Notes: generated from the letters alone by a model not told the origin. A stretch of DNA of 64,000 nucleotides from an uncultured Bacteroidota bacterium (GCA_903877645.1 CAIRES010000073.1:1-64000); one strand, 5' to 3'; shown: positions 27,314 through 35,695, counted from the first letter of the stretch. Numbers and translations are program-made.

Positions 27314-27472
27314 TTACCAATCCCTGTTTCTGCGCTCGTGCATGTGCCTGTAGTGGCCACGATGCCCGTAGTGCGAGCTGTTTTTATAATTGGCCCACCT
27401 GCCCTCAAAGCAGCTGCTGATACTCACCAGCAAAAGCAAAAGTCCTATTATACGAAGTGCATTATGTTTCAT
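27314..27472 (-). CDS. Small lipoprotein (52 residues)
   Basis: An ATG-started frame encodes a lipoprotein signal (MKHNALRIIGLLLLLVSISSC, lipobox SISSC with Cys21) and a short tail rich in His, Tyr, Gly and Arg ('HYGHRGHYRHMHERR'). The tail could bind metal, but this is only a suggestion from composition. It lies between the M90 peptidase and porX; 27183-27313 holds only a dispersed 'ccctttaggg' repeat. Confidence 0.6.
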   Translation of the reverse strand: MKHNALRIIGLLLLLVSISSCFEGRWANYKNSSHYGHRGHYRHMHERRNRDW

Positions 27473-27604
27473 GAGCAAACTAAATATTGGGCTAATATCG
27501 GTAATTTTTTCTCATTTTCTTAATATTCACCTACTTAAGCTCTTTCATCTGCCAATTTTTTCTCATCTTCATTGATAAGGGCACCGGGCAATTGGGTCAT
27601 TTAA

Positions 27605-29164
27605 TCACTTACTCTCCAACCTTACTACAGGCACGATCATCTCTTCGAGCGATACCCCGCCATGCTGAAAAGTATTCTTATAGTAGTTTACGAAGTGATT
27701 ATAGTTATTCGGGTAGCACAGGAACACATCTCCCTTACCGAAGATGAAGGTAGAACTCACATTAGGCCGTGGCAACCCGGCTAACTTAGGGTCGCGGAAC
27801 GCAAGTACATCCTTTTCTTCATATTGCAGGTTGCGGCCATGTTTATAACGCAGGTTGGCTGTGGTGGCTCGGTCGCCCACGCACTTGCTTGGTGTCTTCA
27901 CCCGCACACTTCCATGGTCGGTAGTGATCATCACCTGTATGCCCTTATCGGCTATTTTACGTAATGCCCTGTGCAGTGGTGAGTGTTCAAACCAGCTCAC
28001 AGCAAGTGATCTGTAAGATATCTCATCGCCGGCCAGTTCCTTCAGCACCTCCATCTCAGTGCGTGCATGAGAGAGCATATCCACAAAATTATACACGATC
28101 ACCGTCAGGTCATTGGTGAGGCAATTGTGTATATTCTCTTCCATTATTTTGGCATCATCGTTGTTCGTGATCTTGATGTATTGCCACCTCAGTTTGTCTA
28201 ATTTCAAATGCTTCAGCTGGTTGGCCAGGAAGGTCTCTTCATACATATTCTTACCACCCTCTTCATCATCATTCTTCCACTCCAGCGGAAAATTCTGTGC
28301 GATATCTATCGGCAGCATACCCGCAAATATGGCATTCCTGCAATACTGCGTAGCCGTAGGCAAAATGCTGTAGTACAGTTCATCCTCCAGTATCCTGAAC
28401 GACTCCGTAATGATCGGCTGAAAAGCTTTCCAGTGGTCGAGTCGCAGGTTGTCTATAACTACCAGTATGGTTGGCTTGCCCTGCATCAGGTGCGGCGCTA
28501 TCTTTTGCTCAAACACCTGGTGCGACAACAATGGCCCGCTCTTGCCGCCGTCTTTTATCCAGTTGGCGTAGTTCTTAGTGATGTATTTAAAGAACTCAGT
28601 ATTCGCCTCTGCCTTCTGCGACTGCAGCACTTCCATCATTTCCTCGCTGTCGCTCTTGCCCATTTCCAACTCCCAGTACACCAGCTTTTTGTACAACTCC
28701 TTCCATTCTTCATGGTTAGGGTTATTGCTCAGCGCCATGAACAGGTTCCTGAAATCCTGCTGGTAAGCTATAGTTGTTTTTTCTGACACCAGCCGCTTGC
28801 CATCCATGATCTTCTTTAGCGACAGCAGCACCTGGTTGGGGTTCACCGGCTTTATCAGGTAGTCGGTTATTTGCGCGCCCAGTGCGTCTTCCATTATATT
28901 CTCCGCTTCATTCTTAGTGATCATCACCACGGGCAGCAGCGGCAACATTTCTTTTATTTTGGCCAGTGTCTCCAGCCCTGTAAGGCCGGGCATACTCTCA
29001 TCCAGTAGCACCACGTCCATCTGCTTTTCTTTCAGCAGCTCCAGTGCGTCATAGCCATTGCTCAAAGGCGTTACTGTATAGCCTTTGTTCTTCAAAAAAA
29101 GTATCTGCGATTTCAGTGAATCTATTTCATCGTCCACCCATAATATTTCGCCTTGTGTACTCAT
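27605..29164 (-). CDS. porX: T9SS response regulator PorX (REC-PglZ)
   Basis: 519 residues. An N-terminal receiver domain has the acidic pair Asp11-Asp12, the phospho-acceptor Asp55 in 'VVLLDESMPG' and the conserved 'LIKPVNP' lysine. The rest is a PglZ domain of the alkaline-phosphatase superfamily ('ILVVIDNLRLDHWKAF', 'STFIFGKGDVFLCYPNNYNHFVNYYKNTFQHGGVSLEEMIVPVV'). PorX with the kinase PorY controls T9SS gene expression, and its PglZ domain is a phosphodiesterase. Length and order match PorX exactly. porY is not in the window. Confidence 0.94.
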   Translation of the reverse strand: MSTQGEILWVDDEIDSLKSQILFLKNKGYTVTPLSNGYDALELLKEKQMDVVLLDESMPGLTGLETLAKIKEMLPLLPVVMITKNEAENIMEDALGAQITDYLIKPVNPNQVLLSLKKIMDGKRLVSEKTTIAYQQDFRNLFMALSNNPNHEEWKELYKKLVYWELEMGKSDSEEMMEVLQSQKAEANTEFFKYITKNYANWIKDGGKSGPLLSHQVFEQKIAPHLMQGKPTILVVIDNLRLDHWKAFQPIITESFRILEDELYYSILPTATQYCRNAIFAGMLPIDIAQNFPLEWKNDDEEGGKNMYEETFLANQLKHLKLDKLRWQYIKITNNDDAKIMEENIHNCLTNDLTVIVYNFVDMLSHARTEMEVLKELAGDEISYRSLAVSWFEHSPLHRALRKIADKGIQVMITTDHGSVRVKTPSKCVGDRATTANLRYKHGRNLQYEEKDVLAFRDPKLAGLPRPNVSSTFIFGKGDVFLCYPNNYNHFVNYYKNTFQHGGVSLEEMIVPVVRLESK

Positions 29165-29347
29165 GTGTAGCTGTTTGTTTTTTGACTGGTTAAATGTATT
29201 GCAAATATTATTCCTTATTGATAATTGGTTTTCAGTTTAACGCAACTTTGGGACTGCCCCATTCCCCTCAAAAATAATACCACCACACTCTATATTTGGA
29301 ATAACGTCTGCGAGCCATTAGTATTGCATCCGTAAAGTTAAAAAGAT

Positions 29348-29803
29348 ATGAACACGAACATAACCATACGAAAAGCTACTGCCGCCGATTGCTCCCGGAT
29401 GATGGAACTGGTCAATGAACTCGCGGTCTATGAGCGCGCCCCGCAGGAAGTTACCGTATCCCTGGAGCACTTTATACAAAGTGGCTTTAGTGCAAATCCT
29501 GTATGGTGGGCATTTGTGGCCGAAGAGGCTGGCGCCATACAGGGCTTTGCGTTATACTATATCCGTTACTCCACCTGGAAGGGCCAGCGCATGTATCTCG
29601 AAGACATCCTTGTTACTGAATCAGCGCGTGGCAAGGGTATCGGCACCCTGCTCATGAATGCGCTCATTGAAGAAGCTAAAGAAAGGAAATTCGCCGGCCT
29701 CACGTGGCAGGTACTCAACTGGAATGAGCCTGCTATCAACTTCTACAAAAAATACGATACACTGTTTGATGAAGAATGGACCAACGGCATGATCAATTTT
29801 TAG
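29348..29803 (+). CDS. GNAT N-acetyltransferase (diamine acetyltransferase-like)
   Basis: 151 residues. The acetyl-CoA-binding signature is 'LEDILVTESARGKGIGTLLMNAL'; 'QVLNWNEPAINFYKKYDTLFDEEW' near the C-terminus is characteristic of the spermidine/spermine acetyltransferase branch. Probable substrates are small polyamines or amines. Transcribed divergently from porX. Confidence 0.85.
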   Translation: MNTNITIRKATAADCSRMMELVNELAVYERAPQEVTVSLEHFIQSGFSANPVWWAFVAEEAGAIQGFALYYIRYSTWKGQRMYLEDILVTESARGKGIGTLLMNALIEEAKERKFAGLTWQVLNWNEPAINFYKKYDTLFDEEWTNGMINF

Positions 29804-30014
29804 CCAGTGTGTTCCTTTTGCGCAGGGGTATATCTGTAATACCATAAAATACCCCTGAAAACAGGCTGAAGAAGAACAAAGTATAAAATGTCCCAACCCC
29901 CATTATCATGCTCATGCTATCATGAGATTGAGGATATTCTTGATCATCTATTGAGAACAGGTATATCGTTAATGCTACCGACGAAAATAATATGATCCAA
30001 TAGGCTTTTCGCAT
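29793..30014 (-). CDS. Small membrane protein
   Basis: 73 residues from ATG 30014 (MRKAYWIILFSSVALTIYLF), with two membrane segments separated by a short acidic loop and a basic C-terminus. It overlaps the end of the GNAT gene by 11 bases in convergent orientation. No family recognised. A longer frame begins at TTG but lacks support. Confidence 0.5.
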   Translation of the reverse strand: MRKAYWIILFSSVALTIYLFSIDDQEYPQSHDSMSMIMGVGTFYTLFFFSLFSGVFYGITDIPLRKRNTLAKN

Positions 30015-30066
30015 GGAAATGACTTTTATTGGCAATCAAAACTTGTACTTTCTACTAACGACTCAT

Positions 30067-30942
30067 TTAATGCACCCTCAGTTGATCATCAAAGTCATTG
30101 GCGTGCGGGCACTTGTAGGAAGTAAAGTTGAATGAAATGCTCACCACGGCCATCAGGTACTGGTCATAGCTGCTCGTATTGCCACGCTGCTTGCCCGGCC
30201 TGCCGAGAGCCACCGGGCTATTGTTATTCTCTGTAGATCTGTCTTGCAATCCCGCCGCAGCCGAGCCGGGTTTAAAACTATTGATACCCACATAGGTACT
30301 GCTCACATCATCCAGGTAATCAGTAGTGGTCAGGCGGTCTGCTATTTCAAATGATAGGTTCACGCCACCCTTCAGCCACCACTTTACTCCTGCACCTATT
30401 GGGAAGCAGGGGCTTACCGTACTGTACTTTCTGCCACCCTGACCAGCGTCTTGCCCTTCGGTGCCCAATGGCCTTAAGTAATAGGTTTTGCCCTGGTAAG
30501 TAGTGTAAGGATTGTAATAGAAAGCACCTATCCCCCCGGTAAGATAGGGAGTAAAGCGGTGCAGTTTATCCCCGGTCACAAAGGCAAAGAAGTTAAACTC
30601 AGCCTGCACTGATACCTCGGCTATATCACTTTTAAAGTTCAGGTTGCGTTGCTTTTCAAATGGGTCGGAGTTATATTTATCATCATAGCCCACCTGCGTG
30701 TAAAAAGCAGATGCTTTGACCGCTATATAGGCATTGATGCGTTGGCGGGCATACAGCCCCCCGGCAGGATTAATGGTTTTGAATCCGTAATGGTCGTTCA
30801 GATCGCCAAAATACTGCGAGCCACCCACGGATATCCCTGCCTCCAGCGTAGTAAAATAACGCTGGGCACTGGCCATATCTCCGCAAAAAACAGCTAAAAA
30901 CAGTAACAGAAAGGCTCCCTTCTTACTCATATTACCCCACAT
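30067..30942 (-). CDS. DUF6089/PorG-like outer-membrane beta-barrel protein
   Basis: 291 residues. Signal peptide ends at 'DMASAQ'. The body has 'GGSQYFGDLNDHYGF', alternating beta strands, 'AEFNFFAFVTGDKLHRFTPYLTGGIGAFYYNP' and 'GVKWWLKGGVNLSFEIADRLTTTDYLDDVS', which is the DUF6089 pattern shared with the T9SS protein PorG. Whether it is PorG itself or a paralogue cannot be decided without a tree. Two starts are possible, 30942 and 30930 (MSKKGAFLL), the latter giving a tighter signal peptide. Confidence 0.75.
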   Translation of the reverse strand: MWGNMSKKGAFLLLFLAVFCGDMASAQRYFTTLEAGISVGGSQYFGDLNDHYGFKTINPAGGLYARQRINAYIAVKASAFYTQVGYDDKYNSDPFEKQRNLNFKSDIAEVSVQAEFNFFAFVTGDKLHRFTPYLTGGIGAFYYNPYTTYQGKTYYLRPLGTEGQDAGQGGRKYSTVSPCFPIGAGVKWWLKGGVNLSFEIADRLTTTDYLDDVSSTYVGINSFKPGSAAAGLQDRSTENNNSPVALGRPGKQRGNTSSYDQYLMAVVSISFNFTSYKCPHANDFDDQLRVH

Positions 30943-30971
30943 AACGGCAAAAGTAGCTTTTTATTGTTTCA

Positions 30972-30997
30972 CCCGCCGTAGCTTTAGCGAAGGCGGG
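30972..30997. repeat. Dispersed palindrome 'cccgccgtagctttagcgaaggcggg'-type
   Basis: It is a near-perfect palindrome in which 'cccgcc' pairs with 'ggcggg', and is the fullest copy of the family seen at 2209-2305 and 21938-21964. Confidence 0.7.
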
Positions 30998-31027
30998 CAT
31001 CATCAACCAGCTAATTCTCTAAATCAG

Positions 31028-31204
31028 CTAATCTGCTAATCTCCTCCTCGCCTTCCTATATGTATACCTTACCCGGCCCTGCCGCACCCTAAAGTCCACC
31101 TCCACCTCTTCTGGCTCAAAAACACCCATTACCCAATGCCACGACCTCTTAAAAAATGATCCTATTTTGCTATATATCCCATTTCGCTTATCTCTGCCGC
31201 TCAT
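31028..31204 (-). CDS. Possible small basic protein
   Basis: 58 residues from ATG 31204 (a GTG start at 31231 is also possible). It is rich in Arg and Lys, with an amphipathic 'GSFFKRSWHWVMGVF' and a C-terminal 'RYTYRKARRRLAD'. No family recognised and no clear ribosome-binding site, so it may not be a gene. Confidence 0.3.
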   Translation of the reverse strand: MSGRDKRNGIYSKIGSFFKRSWHWVMGVFEPEEVEVDFRVRQGRVRYTYRKARRRLAD

Positions 31205-31329
31205 AGCTTCATATTTAATAACCACCTCCACTCAATTGCAAAATCAATGCCACAATTGCCTAACTTTACCTTATAAATACCCCAATTGCCAGATCGCGGG
31301 ATTGCCGAATTAACTAATTCTCTATTTAA

Positions 31330-31361
31330 TTTGGTTAAAAAAAGAAATAGCCATACCTTCG
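31330..31361 (+). promoter_or_regulatory. Promoter of rpsF-rpsR-rplI, with a structured leader
   Basis: 'tttg' at 31330-31333 and 'taccttcg' at 31354-31361 are 20 bases apart, which fits the -33/-7 spacing of Bacteroidota sigma factor. The mRNA would begin near 31368 with 'ttttccggctacactatgtg', followed by a ~130-nt leader before rpsF. The 'ccg' next to a small hairpin 'cacta..tgtg' is reminiscent of the S6:S18 autoregulatory leader, but I could not verify the fold. Confidence 0.6.
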
Positions 31362-31502
31362 CCGTCCCAAATTTTCCGGCTACACTATGTGGCTGAAGGT
31401 TAATGGCAAATAGTCTTTCGACTTTCTACTATCTACTTTCTACTACAAAAAGGTATCCAATGTTCCCGCCGGGAGATGGGATTAACAATTTAAAAAGCTA
31501 TT

Positions 31503-31868
31503 ATGGCAACAGAAAACAACCTTCAGAATTACGAGCTGATGGTCATCTTCACCCCCGTACTTGCGGAAGAAGATTTCAAGAATGCTCAGAAGAAGTTTAC
31601 GGACTTCATCAAAGACAATGGTGGTCAGGTGACTCACCAGGATGCATGGGGCCTTCGCTCACTTGCTTACCCGATCGGGAAAAAGACAACAGGTATCTAT
31701 TGCGTGCTCGAGTATTCAGCGCCAACCGACCTGAACGCAAAACTGGAGATCCAGATGAACCGCGACGAGAACATCATTCGTCACATGGTTACTCATATCG
31801 ACAAGTTTGCTTTGGCTTATAACAACCGCAAACGTAACAAAACAGCATCAGCAGAATCAGCATCTTAA
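31503..31868 (+). CDS. rpsF: 30S ribosomal protein S6
   Basis: 121 residues. '[24 protein letters not shown]', '[26 protein letters not shown]' and '[15 protein letters not shown]' are the standard S6 blocks. It binds 16S rRNA together with S18 in the platform of the small subunit. First gene of a three-gene ribosomal operon. Confidence 0.97.
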   Translation: MATENNLQNYELMVIFTPVLAEEDFKNAQKKFTDFIKDNGGQVTHQDAWGLRSLAYPIGKKTTGIYCVLEYSAPTDLNAKLEIQMNRDENIIRHMVTHIDKFALAYNNRKRNKTASAESAS

Positions 31869-31882
31869 AATCTTCCACAATC

Positions 31883-32149
31883 ATGGCTAAGCAAAACGAA
31901 ATAAAGTTCCTCACTTCCCAGAGGGTTGAAAAACGCCAGAAGAAATACTGTCGTTTCAAGAAAATGGGCATCCGTTATATAGATTATAAAGACGGAGAAT
32001 TCCTCAAGAAGTTCCTTAATGAGCAAGGCAAGATGTTGCCACGCCGCATTACCGGCAACTCCCTGAAGTACCAGCGCAAAGTGTCGCAGGCGATAAAGAA
32101 GGCCCGCCAGATGGCCATTTTACCTTACGTTACTGACCTTTTAAAGTAA
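31883..32149 (+). CDS. rpsR: 30S ribosomal protein S18
   Basis: 88 residues, with '[61 protein letters not shown]', typical S18. It begins 14 bases after rpsF and partners S6 in the ribosome. Confidence 0.97.
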   Translation: MAKQNEIKFLTSQRVEKRQKKYCRFKKMGIRYIDYKDGEFLKKFLNEQGKMLPRRITGNSLKYQRKVSQAIKKARQMAILPYVTDLLK

Positions 32150-32156
32150 ACTGATC

Positions 32157-32603
32157 ATGCAAGTAATCCTCATAAAAGACGTTGACAACCTGGGCGCTGC
32201 CCATGAACTCGTGGTAGTAAAACCGGGATACGCCCGTAATTACCTTATACCACAGAAGTACGCAATCGAGGCTAGCGGTTCTAACTCCAAGATCATGGAA
32301 GAGCGCCGCAAGCAATTGCAGAAGAAAGAAGATAAGCTCATGGCCGAGATCGCCAATGTAACTACCGTACTCAAGGCTGCCCCTGTAAAGGTGGGCGCTA
32401 AGCTGGGCGTTAGTGGCAAGATCTTCGGTTCTGTTACTGCCATCCAGATAGCACGTGCTATCCGCGAGCAGAAGGGCTACGAAATAGACCGCCGCCGCAT
32501 ATCTATCGTTGATGATGTGAAGGAAGCAGGTACTTACAAAGCTAACATCGACTTCGGTAAAGACAATGTTGTTGAGATCGAATTCGAAGTAGTAGGCGAA
32601 TAG
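32157..32603 (+). CDS. rplI: 50S ribosomal protein L9
   Basis: 148 residues. N-terminal 'MQVILIKDVDNLGAAHELVVVKPGYARNYLIPQKYA' is the L9 signature; the long connecting helix and the C-terminal domain ('GKIFGSVTAIQIARAI') are complete. It begins seven bases after rpsR. Confidence 0.97.
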   Translation: MQVILIKDVDNLGAAHELVVVKPGYARNYLIPQKYAIEASGSNSKIMEERRKQLQKKEDKLMAEIANVTTVLKAAPVKVGAKLGVSGKIFGSVTAIQIARAIREQKGYEIDRRRISIVDDVKEAGTYKANIDFGKDNVVEIEFEVVGE

Positions 32604-32628
32604 TCCTCCACTACACTATATTTAAGAG

Positions 32629-32658
32629 ACCATCCTCCGCAAAGAGGATGGTTTTTTT
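32629..32658 (+). terminator. Terminator of the ribosomal protein operon
   Basis: 'ccatcctc' / 'gaggatgg' with a six-base loop followed by T7. Confidence 0.88.
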
Positions 32659-32662
32659 ATGT

Positions 32663-32694
32663 ATTGTGCCATCCATTTTAAAATTGTAACTTTG
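32663..32694 (+). promoter_or_regulatory. Promoter of hicBA
   Basis: 'attg' at 32663-32666 and 'taactttg' at 32687-32694 are separated by 20 bases, a good Bacteroidota promoter, 20 bases before hicB and directly behind the rplI terminator. Confidence 0.65.
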
Positions 32695-32714
32695 AATAAA
32701 CAACCTAATCGGTT

Positions 32715-32921
32715 ATGGATTACATTATCGAAGTAGAACAGGAAACAGATGGCCGCTGGATAGCGGATATTGCCCAGCTTCCCGGCGTAATGGCTTATGG
32801 CAGCACACGCGACGAAGCTATGGCAAAAGCCCAGGCACTGGCATTGCGTGTAGAAGCAGAAAAGCTGGAGAACGGCGAACGTCCTTTCTTTGAAACAAGC
32901 CTTTCGTTCAAAGCAGCATGA
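32715..32921 (+). CDS. hicB: HicB-family antitoxin
   Basis: 68 residues with the HicB partial RNase-H-like fold: 'YIIEVEQETDGRWIADIAQLPGVMAYGSTRDEAMAKAQALALRVEAE'. It lacks an extra DNA-binding domain, as in the short HicB form. It overlaps hicA by four bases (ATGA), so the two are translated together. It should neutralise HicA and repress the operon. Confidence 0.88.
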   Translation: MDYIIEVEQETDGRWIADIAQLPGVMAYGSTRDEAMAKAQALALRVEAEKLENGERPFFETSLSFKAA

Positions 32922-33130
32922 GTAACTGGCCATCAAAAAAATCCAAACGCGTATACGCGGCCTTATTAAAAGCCGGATGGACCTTAAAAAGGCAAACAGG
33001 CTCACACCGTACGCTCTCTAAACCCGGTATGCCTGACTATGTATTTGCCTTTCATGATAACGAAGAGATCGGCCCTAAAATGCTATCACGCATAGCTAAA
33101 TATACCGGCCTTCGCCCCGAGGATTTGTAA
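32918..33130 (+). CDS. hicA: HicA-family mRNA interferase toxin
   Basis: 70 residues, the dsRBD-like HicA fold with the catalytic His in 'KRQTGSHRTLSK', 'GWTLKR' before it, and a C-terminal 'IAKYTGLRPEDL'. It cleaves mRNA in a translation-independent way when HicB is lost. The antitoxin-first order is the reverse of the E. coli hicAB locus but common elsewhere. Confidence 0.9.
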   Translation: MSNWPSKKSKRVYAALLKAGWTLKRQTGSHRTLSKPGMPDYVFAFHDNEEIGPKMLSRIAKYTGLRPEDL

Positions 33131-33160
33131 AACACAATCCTTGATTGCCTTTTATCCCAA

Positions 33161-33529
33161 TCATTTCTTATCATCCCTCACACACGCTCCATACGCCCAC
33201 CATATAAGCAATAACTGCAGTGGCAGCCGGGCTATGGCTACCCAGGCGTGCGTGTGGCCGGTATGTACCCAGTCTATGGCCATTTGTATGTTGGCAGGGA
33301 AGACGGCGATGAGCAGTAGTATGGTGAGCCAGCCGCCCACCCTCGCTGTGCGGCTATACAGCACCAGCAGCCCGCAAATGATCTCGCACACACCGCTGGC
33401 CTGCACCAGCGCCTCATGCCACGGCAGCCGGTGCGGCATGATCTGCAGGTAGAAGCCCGGATTCCGGAAGTGGTTGATGCCGGCGGCTATGTAGAGCAGG
33501 CCCATGAGGATGCGGGAGAAGTGTTTCAT
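33161..33529 (-). CDS. DoxX-family membrane protein
   Basis: 122 residues from ATG 33529 (a longer frame starts at TTG). Four membrane helices and the family blocks 'RILMGLLYIAAGINHFRNPGFY' and 'ASGVCEIICGLLVLY'. DoxX-like proteins are small integral membrane proteins of poorly defined, possibly redox-linked function. It converges with hicA. Confidence 0.82.
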   Translation of the reverse strand: MKHFSRILMGLLYIAAGINHFRNPGFYLQIMPHRLPWHEALVQASGVCEIICGLLVLYSRTARVGGWLTILLLIAVFPANIQMAIDWVHTGHTHAWVAIARLPLQLLLIWWAYGACVRDDKK

Positions 33530-33683
33530 GTTGTATAAAGCTATCTTATTGTGCTGAAATCGCAAATCCCAAATACCACTTTCCTTATCTCCCGCAACAA
33601 AATACCACTAAAGTGTTATTGACGACGTATGCCCTGCATGGTAGTTTTGCCCTATCAATTCACCAAACAAAAAATTAAACGTC

Positions 33684-34448
33684 ATGAACACAAGAATTAC
33701 ACATGTCCTGGCCATGATTGCGGTATTTGCCTGCATCCTCTTCTGCGCCAGTTGCAAGAAGAAATCAACCGGCACGCCTGCCCCTGTAGTTACCTGTACG
33801 AGCTGCGTGACCACCCCCGATGCCGTAGCCGCATACGACAACAGCAGCAAGGGCATTTACAAAGGCACTGTGGTGGGCTCGTCGGGCACCATTAAGTTCA
33901 ACATCGGCAACAACGACAGCACCATTACCGCCACTATGGTCATCAACGACACTACGGTGGCTCTCACCGCATCCGTATCGTGGACCAGCGGAGTGGCCTA
34001 TGTATCGCCATTCACCGGCACCCTGGGCGGGGCAGCGGTAAGCATTACCTTCTCGGTAGGCGCCGATGGTACCAACCCTACGGTGACGGCGGCCAGTATA
34101 CCCGGCCACCCCAATGCCGTGCTTAATGTGACCAAAGAGACCTCTACCAACCTGATCATGGTATTTGAAGGCACTTATGCCGACAACAGCTCCAGCGGCG
34201 ACCGTGGCACTTTCGACCTGTTCCTGAGCAAGGTGCTGAAAAAATGGACCATCACCAGCAAGTCGTCTGTAGACCCCACAAAGAGCAGCGACAATATAAA
34301 CGGCACATTCGACAACAATACCAATACCCTCTCTTATACCGATGGCAGCGGGGGCGTACTTACCGGCACTCTCAGCGGCGACAAGATCACCGGCACCTAT
34401 AATGGTGGCGGCAACAGCGGCACATTTACGGCTACCCGCACTTTATAA
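33684..34448 (+). CDS. Hypothetical lipoprotein
   Basis: 254 residues. Signal peptide with lipobox 'LFCASC' (Cys24) followed by KKK, so probably lipidated. The rest is Thr-, Ser- and Gly-rich with beta-strand repeats such as 'GVLTGTLSGDKITGTYNGGGNSGTFTATR', which resemble the beta-sheet repeats of small secreted Bacteroidota proteins. Function unknown. The hairpin at 34467-34510 is its terminator. Confidence 0.7.
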   Translation: MNTRITHVLAMIAVFACILFCASCKKKSTGTPAPVVTCTSCVTTPDAVAAYDNSSKGIYKGTVVGSSGTIKFNIGNNDSTITATMVINDTTVALTASVSWTSGVAYVSPFTGTLGGAAVSITFSVGADGTNPTVTAASIPGHPNAVLNVTKETSTNLIMVFEGTYADNSSSGDRGTFDLFLSKVLKKWTITSKSSVDPTKSSDNINGTFDNNTNTLSYTDGSGGVLTGTLSGDKITGTYNGGGNSGTFTATRTL

Positions 34449-34466
34449 TACTTTATGCGTTCAGAG

Positions 34467-34510
34467 GTAAAAAGGGGCAGCCGTGACCGGCCGCTCCTTT
34501 TACTTTTTTT
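34467..34510 (+). terminator. Terminator of the hypothetical lipoprotein gene
   Basis: 'gtaaaaaggggc' and 'gctccttttac' form an imperfect long stem followed by T7. Confidence 0.7.
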
Positions 34511-34762
34511 ACAGGGGGCGACTACCCTCAACTTTCATTTTTATTTTTTGTTTTGGAAGACTATGGGCAACATGGGTCTCCGCAAGAAGACTATGAGCAC
34601 CTGATAATAAACCGATATCAATAATGATAAAAAGCAAAATAGTTAGTGTCATGGTGAGCCTCGTCGAACCATGACTAGCACAATTAGAATAAAAAGCTAA
34701 GTAGCATCTTTGATACCGGCCATTATGAGCTGGTGAGGTAAATTACACAGACCAGACAGGCA

Positions 34763-34950
34763 TTACTTGATGATTAAACGTTTGCGCACATCCTCCACGA
34801 TACCAGCTCATGTGGATTTTTCGTAGTGGTCTATTCTTCTTTTTACCTCATCCATCTGCCATTGCGGGATATCTGTGCTTTCCTGTCCCTCGGCAAGCAG
34901 TTCTACAGCGTCGGACTTTTCCAGCAATAGGGGAAGATTACACCCAACTA
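34763..34950 (-). pseudogene. Decayed addiction-module antitoxin
   Basis: Reading the minus strand gives 'PLLLEKSDAVELLAEGQESTDIPQWQMDEVKRRIDHYEKS', then after a frameshift near 34812 'HELVSW', and after a second near 34793 'DVRKRLIIK' and a stop. Joined, these match the short 'addiction module' antitoxins that pair with ParE/RelE toxins (IPxWQxxEVxxRxxxY...P..LVSWE.VRxRL). The 5' end is lost (in-frame stop and no start). No toxin can be recognised next to it. The rest of the gap 34511-35037 shows no gene. Confidence 0.65.
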
Positions 34951-34983
34951 CAGGCTAAATAAATACAAACAATAAATATTCAT

Positions 34984-34997
34984 ACAGAACGGTCTGA
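34984..34997. promoter_or_regulatory. Operator upstream of the TetR gene
   Basis: 'acagaacggtctga' matches the reverse complement of the operator at 35612-35631 at 11 of 14 positions and covers the -33 region of the tetR promoter, whose -7 box is 'tacctttg' at 35015-35022. This position suits autorepression. Confidence 0.6.
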
Positions 34998-35037
34998 TTT
35001 CTGGAATAATCCTATACCTTTGCCTTGATTAAGGAAA

Positions 35038-35592
35038 ATGGATACAAGGAAAAAAATATTGGATACCGCTTCCAGGTTGTTTTATCAGCAGGGGTATAAT
35101 GCCACCGGTATCAATCAAATCATTGAAGAAGCCGGTGTGGCAAAGGCAAGTTTATATGAGCACTTCAGGTCAAAAGAAGATTTGCTCATAGCATACCTGG
35201 AGTTTATGTTTGAGCAAACCATAGGCCGATTCAGGCAAGTAGCATCAACGAAAGTGGAGGCAAAAGAAAAAATATCTGCCATTTTTGAATTTTTATCCCT
35301 GAATACTGATTCTAAAGGATTTCATGGCTGCCAATTCCTAAATATTGCGGGGGAGATCCCTGTTGAAAACGTTCGCGTTTATGACGTGATACGAAAGCAA
35401 AAAAATGGGCTTCGTGCTTTATTTGCCGGGATATTAACACCTGGTGCAATGAGCCACGATGAATTGCAAAGTGCAGAAAGCTTAGCTGACGGCATCTATT
35501 TATTATTTGATGGCGCTATAATGTCATGCAAGGTCTATGGAGAGTCCTGGCCCGTTGTTGCAGCACATAAAAGTGCGCTAAAGCTGTTGTAA
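35038..35592 (+). CDS. TetR/AcrR-family transcriptional regulator
   Basis: 184 residues. The N-terminal helix-turn-helix is 'RKKILDTASRLFYQQGYNATGINQIIEEAGVAKASLYEHFRSKEDLLIAYL'; the ligand-binding domain contains Cys in 'FHGCQFLNIAGE'. The likely target is itself and the neighbouring SDR gene, both of which have the same operator. Effector unknown. ATG at 35038. Confidence 0.9.
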   Translation: MDTRKKILDTASRLFYQQGYNATGINQIIEEAGVAKASLYEHFRSKEDLLIAYLEFMFEQTIGRFRQVASTKVEAKEKISAIFEFLSLNTDSKGFHGCQFLNIAGEIPVENVRVYDVIRKQKNGLRALFAGILTPGAMSHDELQSAESLADGIYLLFDGAIMSCKVYGESWPVVAAHKSALKLL

Positions 35593-35611
35593 CTTTTTTT
35601 TGCCATTAAAA

Positions 35612-35631
35612 AAAACAGACCGACCTGTTTT
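35612..35631. promoter_or_regulatory. Operator upstream of the SDR gene
   Basis: 'aaaacagaccgacctgtttt' is a palindrome with perfect 7-bp arms and a six-base centre, between tetR and the SDR gene. Palindromes built on 'agaccg' are typical TetR targets. Confidence 0.68.
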
Positions 35632-35695
35632 TTAATACGACTGATCTACCCGACCACACAAATATTTTTCAACGCAGTAAAAAAAAGAAACAAAA

